Assembly (NCBI RefSeq): GCF_014649015.1
Contig: NZ_BMSF01000016.1
Location: forward strand, 94,331-158,330
Source of the DNA: Streptomyces narbonensis
GTDB taxonomy: Bacteria > Actinomycetota > Actinomycetes > Streptomycetales > Streptomycetaceae
Direction of reading: 5' to 3'
DNA length: 64,000 nucleotides
The notes below the pieces were generated by a model. It did no database searches and was not told the DNA's origin. It worked only from the letters and a program-made list of their open reading frames with translations. Each line of letters begins with the position of its first letter. The first letter of the stretch is position 1. Of this stretch, positions 1-7,952 are shown piece by piece. A program made the position numbers and the translations under genes.

Positions 1-1660
1 TCCGCAGCGGGCCGCCGTCGGAGTGCCGCGCCTGCCAGAAGCGGGCCTGGCGCACGGCCTCCTGGAGCACCCAGCGGCCGAGCGGCACGATGAGGCCGGT
101 GTCCTCGGCGAGCGGGATGAACCGGTCGGGGCCGAGCACGCCGTGCTGCGGGTGGCACCAGCGGACCAGTGCCTCCGCTCCGTGCACGCTGCCGTCGCCG
201 AGGTGGACGAGCGGCTGGTACTCGATGAAGAACTCGCCGCGCTCCAGGGCCGTGGGCAGCGCCGTCGTCAGACCGTGCCGGGTGATCGCGCGGGCGTCGG
301 CCTCGGGGTCGGCGAGCTCGAAGCGGTTGCCGCCCGCCGACTTGGCGCGGTACATGGTGATGTCGGCGCTGCGCAGCACCTCGGCCGGGGTCCGCTCCCC
401 CGCCGGTCCCTCGACGACGCCGAGGCTGCCGCGGACGGTGAGTTCGCGGCCGTCGATGCGCAGCGGGGTGGCGAGGGCGCCCAGGATGCGGTCGGCCAGT
501 TCGGTGACGTCCTGCTCGCCGGCGCAGCCGGTGGTGAGGGCGACGAACTCGTCCCCGCCGAGCCGGGCCACCATCTCGCCCGGGCCGGTGACGCAGCTCT
601 GCAGCCGGTCGGCGACCTCGACGAGCAGTCGGTCGCCGGCGGAGTGTCCGAGGCTGTCGTTGATGACCTTGAAGCCGTCGAGGTCGAGGTAGCAGAGGCC
701 GAAGCGGGCGTTGTCGCCGGAGACGAGAGCCTTCTCCAGGCGCTCGAAGAACAGGGTCCGGTTCGGCAGCCCGGTGAGCGCGTCGTGGGTGGCCTCGTAC
801 CGCAGGCGCAGGTGGAGCAGGCGCCGTTCGGTGGTGTCCTCCATCAGCGCGAGCTGGTACTGGGGCAGTCCGTCGGCGTCACGGAGGAGCGAGACGGTGA
901 GGTTGGTCCACAGAACCGTTCCGTCGCCTCGGTAGTACGGCTTTTCCACCCGGTAGGACTCGCGCTCGCCGCGGACGAGCTCCTCGTACAGCTTCCAGAC
1001 GTGCGGGCCGTCCTCCGGGTGGACCCACTCGCTGACCTTCCGGCTGCGGAGCGGGCCCTCCATCCCGCCGAACATGCGGGTGAGGGTCTCGTTGACCTCC
1101 AGGACGTTGCCGTCGAGGTCGGCGATGCCGATGCCGATGGCCGCCCCGTCGAAGACCGCGCGGAAGCGGCTCTCGGTGGCGTGCAGGGCGATCTCGGCGG
1201 CGCTGCGCGCGGAGAGCGCGGAGTGGGCGATCGCCTCCTGCTCGGCGCGGGTCCGCTCGCGCAGGGCCTGGGCGTAGCCGGTGGCCATGGCGTGCTGGAG
1301 CCGGGCGCAGCGGGCGCGCAGCTCCTCGGCCGGGACGTCGGACTCCGTACCGCAGTAGAGGACCAGGTACGAGTCGACGACGCCGAGGCTGCGGCCGAGG
1401 GCGTCGGGGTCGGTGCAGTGGGCGGCGACGAGGGCCGCGCCGGCGCGCTGGGCCGGGGCCGTGTCGAAGGGCCGGGCGTGCAGGGCCTCGCACAGGGTGC
1501 GGGCCAGCGGCAGCAGGTGCCCCTCGAACTCGGTGCGGGTCAGCGAGGTGGCCGTCACCGGGAAGATCGCGCGGCTCCAGATGGTGACGAACCGCCTGAG
1601 TCGGTCCTCCGGACCGTCCGCCTCCGCGACGGAACCGGCGGGCTGCGACGGGACCTTCAC
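1..1660 (-). CDS. PAS-GGDEF-EAL cyclic-di-GMP turnover protein (C-terminus off window)
   Basis: Composite c-di-GMP enzyme, cut by the left edge after about 553 codons. An N-terminal region of about 160 residues precedes a PAS domain, then a GGDEF domain with an intact ARLGGDEF motif near residue 365, then the start of an EAL domain with HGAEALVRW near residue 498. Both signature motifs are intact, so the protein could both make and break c-di-GMP, or one domain could be regulatory; this cannot be settled because most of the EAL domain is outside. The architecture matches the RmdA/RmdB type of Streptomyces developmental proteins (family knowledge), but orthology is not established. The GTG start at 1660 overlaps the stop of the upstream methyltransferase (GTGA), so the two are probably translationally coupled. 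Confidence 0.9.
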   Translation of the reverse strand, partial: MKVPSQPAGSVAEADGPEDRLRRFVTIWSRAIFPVTATSLTRTEFEGHLLPLARTLCEALHARPFDTAPAQRAGAALVAAHCTDPDALGRSLGVVDSYLVLYCGTESDVPAEELRARCARLQHAMATGYAQALRERTRAEQEAIAHSALSARSAAEIALHATESRFRAVFDGAAIGIGIADLDGNVLEVNETLTRMFGGMEGPLRSRKVSEWVHPEDGPHVWKLYEELVRGERESYRVEKPYYRGDGTVLWTNLTVSLLRDADGLPQYQLALMEDTTERRLLHLRLRYEATHDALTGLPNRTLFFERLEKALVSGDNARFGLCYLDLDGFKVINDSLGHSAGDRLLVEVADRLQSCVTGPGEMVARLGGDEFVALTTGCAGEQDVTELADRILGALATPLRIDGRELTVRGSLGVVEGPAGERTPAEVLRSADITMYRAKSAGGNRFELADPEADARAITRHGLTTALPTALERGEFFIEYQPLVHLGDGSVHGAEALVRWCHPQHGVLGPDRFIPLAEDTGLIVPLGRWVLQEAVRQARFWQARHSDGGPLR

Positions 1661-2469
1661 GCCTTGCGCCCCACCCCTGCGAAACCGGAGAAGGCGTACG
1701 GATCCTCCTCCTCGACCGGACTGTCCGGTCGCCAGGCCGGCATCGGGACGAGGCCGGGCTCGACCATCTCGGTGCCGTCGAAGAAGCGGGTGATCTCGGC
1801 ACCCGACCGCATCACCAGGGGGTTGCGGATGTTCCGGTAGACACCGATGGTGCCGCCCGCCTGCTCCTGTGAGAGCGGGATGCCCTCGTACGAGGCGTGG
1901 GTGAGGATGAGGAGGCTGCCGGGCGCGAGGGAGTCGATCAGCTGGGCGACGGCCTCGTAGGGCCGGTCCTCGTCCTCCAGGAAGTGGAGGACGGCGACGA
2001 GGAGCAGGGCCACCGGCCGGTCCAGGTCGAGGAGTCGGGTCACCTCGGGGCTGTGCAGGATGTCGGCCGGCTTGCGCAGGTCGGCGGCGACGACCGCGGC
2101 GGCCTCGTCACCCTCCAGGACGGCGCGGCTGTGGGCGACGGCGACGGGGTCGTGGTCGACGTAGACGACCCGCGCGGCGGGGTCGGCGGCCCGGGCGACC
2201 TCGTGCACGTTGCCGAAGGTGGGTATGCCGGAGCCGATGTCGAGGAACTGGGTGACGTCGTTGTCAACGGCGTGGCGGACGGCGCGACGCATGAAGGCAC
2301 GGTTCGCCTGCATGATCTTGGGGAGGCCAGGCATGAACTCCATGGCCTTGCGCGCCGCTTCCCGGTCCACTTCGAAATTGTGCGAGCCGCCCAGATAGAA
2401 GTCGTACATACGGGACACGCTCGGCACCGAAATGTCGATACCCGGCGGAGCCCAGGCGGGACGCTCCAT
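1657..2469 (-). CDS. DUF574 family SAM-dependent methyltransferase
   Basis: 270-residue protein of the actinobacterial DUF574/Methyltransf_19 family. The N-terminus (PPGIDISVPSVSRMYDFYLG) is typical, and the SAM-binding motif I reads FLDIGSGIPTFGNVHEVA, followed by an acidic VYVDHDPVAVAH. The family substrate is unknown. The ATG at 2469 is preferred because GGAG lies 6 nt before it; a TTG five codons upstream lacks such a site. The 3' end overlaps the GTG start of the GGDEF-EAL gene by 4 bases, suggesting an operon. DUF574 genes are often found beside regulatory genes in Streptomyces. Confidence 0.9.
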   Translation of the reverse strand: MERPAWAPPGIDISVPSVSRMYDFYLGGSHNFEVDREAARKAMEFMPGLPKIMQANRAFMRRAVRHAVDNDVTQFLDIGSGIPTFGNVHEVARAADPAARVVYVDHDPVAVAHSRAVLEGDEAAAVVAADLRKPADILHSPEVTRLLDLDRPVALLLVAVLHFLEDEDRPYEAVAQLIDSLAPGSLLILTHASYEGIPLSQEQAGGTIGVYRNIRNPLVMRSGAEITRFFDGTEMVEPGLVPMPAWRPDSPVEEEDPYAFSGFAGVGRKA

Positions 2470-3057
2470 CAATGTCTCCAACAAGTCGCCATGGGGGATG
2501 CGGCCATGTGTTCGCGGCCGGTGTTCGAGGTGAGGCTACTGATCGCCCGCCGGGAGAGCGAGTAGAAACGGAAATTAGCGGTCCGTTCTTGGTCACACGT
2601 CATTGGCACATGCTCGTGAAGCGCAGAGTTCACGCCTTCAGCTCGTGCAAATTCACGTGCATATGAGTGTGCGTCGACTTCCCGGCCGGTGCCGTCCGCA
2701 CCTTACGGGGGCCAAGGCCCTTGGCGCACCTCGGTCGTTGCCGCCGACGGGGCCTCGTCGACGGCCCGGGAGGCCCTGTCGGCCGGGACCCCCGGCAGGG
2801 CGACAACCGGACACTTCTTCGGCGGGAGCCCCCGTGGAGTGCCGCGGAGTACCACCGGAGTCCCGACGGGACACCGACTAAGTCAGGTCGCCGGCAACGC
2901 CGAAGCGGAGAGGAGCGCGCGCGGCCAATCGCACGGCTCGGCGATACCCGGTCATTGCGCCGAATCCGCCTCCGGGCCGCCGAAACGTCAAACCGCGCGT
3001 CCCGAAACCCCACCATCCGGCGAATCCCCGCCGTTTCGGCCCCGGTTCGCCGCGTCT
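2470..3057. other. Intergenic stretch, nothing recognised
   Basis: About 590 bases between the divergent methyltransferase and the proline-rich protein. Open frames exist on both strands but show no codon bias, no convincing ribosome site and no family motif, so I read them as non-coding. It probably holds the two divergent promoters; none is clear enough to place. Confidence 0.4.
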
Positions 3058-3684
3058 GTGATCAAGCTCGACGGCGTGTCTCTGTACGGATCATCCCTCG
3101 CGCGGTCGCTGGCGGCCCTCGGACTGGTGTGGCTGCTCGCCGCGCCCGTCCCCGCCGCCGCCGACTCCTGCGCCTACGCCACGACCGGCCCCGACGGCTC
3201 GCACACCTCGGTGGCGGTCATCGGGCCGGGCGCGTGCTCACCCACCCCCGCTCCGCCACCGCCTCCGCCGCCCACGAAGCCGGCACCCAGGCCCACGACG
3301 CCGCGGCCTCAGCCGCAGCCCCCGACCGTCCCGGCGCCACCCCCGCCTCCCGTACGGACGACGACGCCGCCCCCTCCCCCGGTGACCACCCCCGCACCGC
3401 GCCCGGAGCCCGCCTCCCCCGCACCGGCCACCCCGGTCCCCCCGGAGCGCACTCCGGCGCCCGCGCCCCCCGCGTCACCTCCCGCCCCGGCGCCCGCGCC
3501 GGGGCGGGAGGTGACGCCCACGACGCGGCCCCGGCCCGCGGCCCCCGGGCCCGTCGCCCTCCCGCACTACCGCCGCGCAGCGCGGCCCCAGCCGAAGGGC
3601 GGCACGTCCGTCGTCACGATGACGCTGGTGATCATCGCCCCCGCAGTGCTCGCGACCGCGATCCTGCGCCCCCGCTCCCGCTGA
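3058..3684 (+). CDS. Proline-rich exported protein with C-terminal membrane anchor
   Basis: About 208 residues from GTG at 3058 (an in-frame GTG at 3076 is also possible). It has a hydrophobic signal segment ending APVPAAADS, a short cysteine-containing region (DSCAYATTGPDG...GACSP), about 110 residues that are almost only Pro, Ala, Thr and Arg, and a C-terminal hydrophobic helix ending in RPRSR. It looks like an envelope protein whose proline-rich stalk spans the wall. No family is recognised. A DUF4239 membrane protein follows 20 nt downstream, probably in the same transcript. Confidence 0.6.
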   Translation: MIKLDGVSLYGSSLARSLAALGLVWLLAAPVPAAADSCAYATTGPDGSHTSVAVIGPGACSPTPAPPPPPPPTKPAPRPTTPRPQPQPPTVPAPPPPPVRTTTPPPPPVTTPAPRPEPASPAPATPVPPERTPAPAPPASPPAPAPAPGREVTPTTRPRPAAPGPVALPHYRRAARPQPKGGTSVVTMTLVIIAPAVLATAILRPRSR

Positions 3685-3704
3685 ACCCCCTCTGAGGTCC
3701 CTCC

Positions 3705-4469
3705 ATGTCCGAATGGCTCGTACTCACCCTCGCGATGGCCGCCGCCTGCGCCGTCGTCCTGACCATCGTCGTCATCAACCACCGTCGTATCCCGGAGGAC
3801 GACGACCCCAGCGAGACCCCCGACGTCATCGAGTACATGACGATGATGATCGGCGTGATCTACGCGATCGTCCTCGGTCTCGCCATCGCCGGCGTCTGGG
3901 AGGCCCGCGGGGCCGCCCAGGAGACCGTGCGCCAGGAGGCCCAGGCGATGCACGAGATCTCGGCCCGCGCCGAGGTCTACCCCCTGGACGTCCGCACCAG
4001 GATCCGCGCCGACGTCGACGCGTACGTCGCGTACGTGGTCGACGAGGAGTGGACGTACATGTCCGAGAACGGCGAGCTGAGCGAGGAGGGCACCGCCCTC
4101 CTGGAGAAGGTGCGCCGCAGCGTCACCGACTACCAGCCCGCCAACGACTTCGAGGGCCAGGCCTACCAGCCGCTGGTCGACCAGGTGGCCGCCGCCGACG
4201 ACGCCCGGGGCGCGCGCGGGCAGAACGCCGGGGCGACGATGCCGGGGGTGGTCTGGTTCGGCCTGATCATCGGCGCCCTGGTGACCGTCGGCCTGATCTT
4301 CACGCTCCAGATCCGCAGGACGGGACGGGAGTTGCTGCTCGCCGGGCTGTTCAGCGTGCTGATCGCGTTCCTGCTCTTCCTCATCTGGGACTTCGACGCG
4401 CCGTTCGGCCGGGGCATCTCCGCCACCGCCACGCCGTTCACCGATCTGTTCCCGCAGGTCACGGGGTGA
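3705..4469 (+). CDS. DUF4239 family membrane protein
   Basis: 254 residues with an N-terminal helix (about 3-24), a second helix near 48-66 (MMIGVIYAIVLGLAIAGVW), a soluble helical region (70-165), and two C-terminal helices (about 180-225). This layout and the EYMTMMIGVIYAIVLGLAIA segment fit DUF4239, a bestrophin-like family of unknown function. GAGG lies 7 nt before the ATG. It is probably co-transcribed with the proline-rich protein just upstream. Confidence 0.85.
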   Translation: MSEWLVLTLAMAAACAVVLTIVVINHRRIPEDDDPSETPDVIEYMTMMIGVIYAIVLGLAIAGVWEARGAAQETVRQEAQAMHEISARAEVYPLDVRTRIRADVDAYVAYVVDEEWTYMSENGELSEEGTALLEKVRRSVTDYQPANDFEGQAYQPLVDQVAAADDARGARGQNAGATMPGVVWFGLIIGALVTVGLIFTLQIRRTGRELLLAGLFSVLIAFLLFLIWDFDAPFGRGISATATPFTDLFPQVTG

Positions 4470-4633
4470 GTCAGGGCGTGCGAATGGGCCGCACGGGGGA
4501 CAAGCGTGCCCCATTCGCACGTCTGGGATCGCGGCTGTGGTAGTGCACTCCTAGCGTTTCGGGCATCGAGGTGCACGCAGCCTTCGCGGGAATCCCGTTC
4601 CGCGGCTGCCCCTCGGGACCCGGAGGATTCACC

Positions 4634-5197
4634 ATGCGCGCGATACGTGCCGCGTCCACTGCCCTGCTGGGGGCGGCCGCCCTCGCCCTGGCCGCCCCCG
4701 CCACCGTCGCCCTCGCGGCGGAAGGTGCCCCCGCCACCAACCCGCGGGCACCGGGAGCGAAGGCACCGGGCGATTTCGTCGTGTCGCCCTCGCTCGTCGC
4801 CCCGGGCGGCCGGGTGACGCTGAGCGCACCCGGCTGCGCCAGCACGGCGACGGCCTCGGCCGGCATCTTCGACACCGTCGTCATCGCCCCGAACTCGGCG
4901 GCGACCGCCATCGTGGACTTCGACGCCCGGCCCGGTGCGGTGTACACGGTGTCGTTCAACTGCACCGGCGGCGTGCAGGACACCGTCGGTCTGACGATCA
5001 GCGGTACGCCCACGGCCACCCCGACCCTCAGCGCCACGCTGCTCACTCCCCCGCGCGGGGTGCGGGGCGGTCTCGGCGGCTCCGTGGACGAGGTGAACAC
5101 CGGCATGCTCGCGACCGGTACGGCCCTGGTGCTGGCCGCCGCCACCGGTGTCGTGTACGTGGTCCGGCGCCGCTCCGGCTCCTCCCGCCGCCACTGA
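4634..5197 (+). CDS. Secreted surface protein with GGLGGS-helix-Arg C-terminus
   Basis: 187 residues. The ATG at 4634 has GGAGG 7 nt upstream and begins a clear Sec signal peptide. The mature part is an Ig-like beta-rich domain with two cysteines (PGCAST and FNCTGG). The C-terminus has a tripartite layout: RGVRGGLGGS, a spacer, a hydrophobic helix (ATGTALVLAAATGVVYVV) and RRR, which resembles a sortase sorting signal but has no LPXTG. The neighbouring protein at 5324-5842 has the same tail and overall design, and a class F sortase lies 0.4 kb beyond it. I infer that both are substrates or partners of that sortase. Confidence 0.75.
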   Translation: MRAIRAASTALLGAAALALAAPATVALAAEGAPATNPRAPGAKAPGDFVVSPSLVAPGGRVTLSAPGCASTATASAGIFDTVVIAPNSAATAIVDFDARPGAVYTVSFNCTGGVQDTVGLTISGTPTATPTLSATLLTPPRGVRGGLGGSVDEVNTGMLATGTALVLAAATGVVYVVRRRSGSSRRH

Positions 5198-5250
5198 ACG
5201 GGAGCCGCGGAGCATGGCGCGGACCCGACCCGCGACCGGCGTCCCCGGAC

Positions 5251-5294
5251 GCCCGTCGCCCCCGGGTCCTGGCGAGGACTCGGGGGCGACGGGC
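5251..5294. terminator. Bidirectional hairpin terminator between convergent surface-protein genes
   Basis: Arms of 19 bases pair with one mismatch around a 6-base loop (left arm begins GCCCGTCGCCCCC, right arm ends GGGGGCGACGGGC). It lies between the convergent stops at 5197 and 5324, where a two-way terminator is expected. There is no long U-tract, as is common in Streptomyces. Confidence 0.75.
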
Positions 5295-5323
5295 ACAGCG
5301 GGCCGACCGGGAGGTTCGGCCGG

Positions 5324-5842
5324 TCAGACCCCGGCGCCCGTCATACGGCGACGACGGATGATGAAGAGTCCGCCGCCGAGCGCGGCGGCGGCGACCAGGC
5401 TGCCGCCGACGGCCATCTCGGTGGAGCTGGGTGCGAGCGAGCCGCCGAGACCGCCCTGCGCACCACGGCCCGGGAGGACGCGGAACGACTCCGTGACCAC
5501 GTTGGAGCCGCCGTTGCACCTGACAGCCAGGTTGTAGTTGCCGGGCGTGGCGTTGTTGTGGACGCGGGCAACGGCGGTGTTGAGGCCGTTGCCGCCCGAG
5601 AGGTTGGCCTCCGGGAAGGCGTTGGACGTGACCGTGCCACCACGGTTGCAGCCCCTGGCGGTGATCGTGAGCGTCGACCCCGGGTGGACCTCGAAGGGGC
5701 TGACGGTGACGTCTCTCGGGGTGTTGTTGGAGCCACCGGTGACGACGTTGCCCGGACCGTAGGTGGCGGCGGCGAGGGGGGCGGCGAGCCCGACCGCCGC
5801 GAACGCGGTGGCGGCCACCGCCAGAGTGCGTGCAGCACGCAT
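5324..5842 (-). CDS. Secreted surface protein, paralogue with GGLGGS-helix-RRRR tail
   Basis: 172 residues from ATG 5842, which has TGGAGG 6 nt upstream. It has a Sec signal peptide (about 1-27), an Ig-like domain with two cysteines (ARGCNRGG and VRCNGG), then RGAQGGLGGS, a hydrophobic helix (VAAAALGGGLFII) and RRRR. Sequence, length and tail align with the convergent neighbour at 4634-5197, so the pair probably arose by duplication and inversion. The mature region is rich in Asn, Gly and Thr (TGGSNNTPRDVTVSPFEV). Wall attachment by the adjacent sortase is inferred from the tail and gene order only. Confidence 0.75.
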   Translation of the reverse strand: MRAARTLAVAATAFAAVGLAAPLAAATYGPGNVVTGGSNNTPRDVTVSPFEVHPGSTLTITARGCNRGGTVTSNAFPEANLSGGNGLNTAVARVHNNATPGNYNLAVRCNGGSNVVTESFRVLPGRGAQGGLGGSLAPSSTEMAVGGSLVAAAALGGGLFIIRRRRMTGAGV

Positions 5843-6258
5843 GGTTGAACCTCCAGTGGAAGACGCCCCAAAGCGGTGCTCCGGGAAATTCGACGAGTAC
5901 GCCTTCCATGACGAACCATCACAAGTCGGGGCGAGCCGTGCATGTCGGCACTGGTCCACCCCGGTGAGGCGACACGCCCGGAATCGGCCCCTCGCAGAGC
6001 ACGGAACCGCAGGTCACGGCCTTCCGGGGCGCTTATCTGACGAATACTCGGATGGGTCAGCCCCTTGTCACCCGGCTGTCCCCACGGGGAGCTCACCACT
6101 CTCGGAGTGCGGACGCCACCGCGTGCCCACGGGTCCGCCGGGGCTCTGTTCCGCGCCCCGGCACCCGTCCGGCGGCGCCCCCCACCCGTTCGCCGCGTCC
6201 AGGGCGACGGACCGTCCCCCCGCCCTTACCGTTCTGACGACGCCACGAAGGGAGAATC
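5843..6258. other. Divergent intergenic region of the surface-protein/sortase locus
   Basis: About 415 bases between divergent starts at 5842 and 6259. No credible ORF is seen. It should hold the promoters of the surface protein and the sortase; the only site I can support is AAGGGAG just before the sortase ATG. Confidence 0.4.
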
Positions 6259-6921
6259 ATGCCCCCGAAGGACTTCCGCGTCTTCGAGCGCAGGAGACGC
6301 CAACCCTGGGGCGTCCTGGCCCTCGCCATGCTGTCCGGGCTCGCCATGATGCGCAACGGGGTGGACGTCGCCCTCGGGCCGCCCCAACCCGCCGCCGCGG
6401 CACGGCCCGTGGTCCGTCCGGTGGTCCCGCCGCCGACGGAGGAGAGCGCCGGCCTGGAGGCGCTGCCCTTCGCACCGGCCTCCCGGATCAAGATCCCCGC
6501 CATCCAGGTGGCCGCGCCGATCATGGACGTGGGCCTGGACGCGGACGGCTGGGTCGCGGCACCGCCCCCGCAGGACGCCAACCTCGCCGGCTGGTACCAG
6601 AACGGCATCTCCCCGGGCCAGCGCGGCACTTCGGTCGTCGTCGGCCATGTCGACAACGCGCGGGGCCCGGCGGTCTTCTACGGCCTCGGCTCGCTGGAGA
6701 AGGGCCAGCACATCGAGGTCGAGCGGTACGACGGCCGGGTCGCCGTCTTCGAGATCTACGGAGTCGAGGTCTACGCCAAGAACGACTTCCCCGGCGTGCA
6801 GGTCTACGCGGACACCGGACAGCCCGAGCTCCGGGTGATCACCTGCGGCGGCGGCTACACACGGGCGCACGGCTACGACGGGAACGTCGTCGTGTACGCC
6901 CACATGGTCGGCTCCCGCTGA
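6259..6921 (+). CDS. Class F sortase
   Basis: 220 residues with an N-terminal membrane helix (about 17-35, LALAMLSGLAMMRNGV), a Pro-rich linker, and a sortase fold from about residue 70 (ASRIKIPAIQVAAPIMDVGL). The catalytic His is in VVVGHVDNARG and the Cys in LRVITCGGGY; an Arg follows in YTRAHGYDGN. Length and motifs fit class F sortases, the monotopic transpeptidases of actinobacteria that join surface proteins to the wall or act in assembly. SD AAGGGAG precedes the ATG. The two GGLGGS-tailed proteins upstream are the likely clients. A strong terminator follows. Confidence 0.9.
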   Translation: MPPKDFRVFERRRRQPWGVLALAMLSGLAMMRNGVDVALGPPQPAAAARPVVRPVVPPPTEESAGLEALPFAPASRIKIPAIQVAAPIMDVGLDADGWVAAPPPQDANLAGWYQNGISPGQRGTSVVVGHVDNARGPAVFYGLGSLEKGQHIEVERYDGRVAVFEIYGVEVYAKNDFPGVQVYADTGQPELRVITCGGGYTRAHGYDGNVVVYAHMVGSR

Positions 6922-6932
6922 GCTTCGCGCCG

Positions 6933-6974
6933 CGCGAAGGGCCCCGGCACCAGGGAGTGCCGGGGCCCTTCGCG
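6933..6974. terminator. Perfect 18-bp hairpin terminator
   Basis: Left arm CGCGAAGGGCCCCGGCAC and its exact complement (6957-6974) surround a 6-base loop. It sits between the convergent sortase stop (6921) and deacetylase stop (6986), so it probably stops transcription in both directions. Confidence 0.9.
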
Positions 6975-6985
6975 TACCGCCCGCG

Positions 6986-7852
6986 TCAGCGCCGGGGGAC
7001 GGTGATGTGGTACCCGGCGTCGAGGAGTTCGGGCAGGTAGCGACGGAGCGCGGCCACGCTCTGGCTGCGGTCCCCGCCCGCGTCGTGGGACAGGACGACG
7101 GCGCCGGGGGCGGCGCCGTCGAGCACGCGGCGGACGATCGTGCCCGTGCCGGGCTCCTTCCAGTCGAGGGTGTCGACGGTCCAGGCGAGCGGCTCCATGC
7201 CCAGCTCGGCGCCGATCTCGAAGGAGTGCCGGTTCCAGGCCCCGTAGGGCGCGCGGTACCAGAGCGGCGCCGCGCCGAGTGTCCGCTCGACGACCTCGCT
7301 GGTGGAGCCGAGCTCGTCGCGGATCCGGGAGGGCCGCAGCTTGGGGATGAGGGGGTGGGACCACGAGTGGTTGCCGACGACGTGCCCGTCGGCGGCCATC
7401 TCCCGCAGCAGGTCCGGGTTCTCGACGGCCATCTCGCCGCAGACGAAGAACATCGCCCGGCACTCGTACCGGCGCAGGGTCTCCAGGATGGCGGGGGTGT
7501 AGCGGGGGTCGGGGCCGTCGTCGAAGGACAGCACCATGGAGCGGCCGACCCCGGACATGCCGAGGAAGGGCCGCTGCCGCACGGGCGGCACCGCCCGACG
7601 GAAGGCCGGGGGCGCGTACGCGGTCATCGGCTGGAGTCGGTAGGCGGACGGGCGCAGCCGGCCGGCACCCGCCGCCTGCGGCCCGGCGGCCGGCTCCGCG
7701 CCGGGCCCCGCTCCCGGCGGGCCCTTCGGCGCGGGGGCGGCGCCCGGGGGCCGCTCGGGTTCGCCGAACCGGTCCGCCGCCAGGTATCCGACGGTGGCCG
7801 TGGCGCCGAGCGCCGCGGCGAGGCGCAGCACCGCCCGGCGCCCCTGGGGCAT
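6986..7852 (-). CDS. Secreted polysaccharide deacetylase (NodB family)
   Basis: About 288 residues. An RR-containing N-terminus (QGRRAVLRLAAALGA) suggests Tat export. A Pro/Ala/Gly linker leads to a NodB domain of about 190 residues with MVLSFDDGPD (metal and base aspartates), GNHSWSHP (metal histidines), WYRAPYGAWN, and a C-terminal VVLSHDAGGD. Such enzymes remove N-acetyl groups from peptidoglycan or other polysaccharides. The ATG at 7852 follows AAGGA by 4 nt; an ATG at 7867 in the same frame adds MKKDQ and cannot be excluded. The gene converges with the sortase. Confidence 0.9.
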   Translation of the reverse strand: MPQGRRAVLRLAAALGATATVGYLAADRFGEPERPPGAAPAPKGPPGAGPGAEPAAGPQAAGAGRLRPSAYRLQPMTAYAPPAFRRAVPPVRQRPFLGMSGVGRSMVLSFDDGPDPRYTPAILETLRRYECRAMFFVCGEMAVENPDLLREMAADGHVVGNHSWSHPLIPKLRPSRIRDELGSTSEVVERTLGAAPLWYRAPYGAWNRHSFEIGAELGMEPLAWTVDTLDWKEPGTGTIVRRVLDGAAPGAVVLSHDAGGDRSQSVAALRRYLPELLDAGYHITVPRR

Positions 7853-7952
7853 CTGATCCTTTTTCATGACCAATGGTTCGTTCGGGGGAGTGCCCACCCG
7901 CCCCATCGACACCGGCCCCGTGCCCGAAAACACCCGATGAGCCGATACCGCG

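Noticed and set aside
23..1840. Long plus-strand open frame opposite the GGDEF-EAL and methyltransferase genes
   Set aside because: It is a mirror of high-GC coding on the other strand. The minus strand has GGDEF, EAL and SAM motifs; the plus frame has no motif and crosses a gene junction.
5763..7040. 425-residue plus-strand frame over the sortase
   Set aside because: Arg/Pro/Gly-rich shadow of the sortase gene in another frame.
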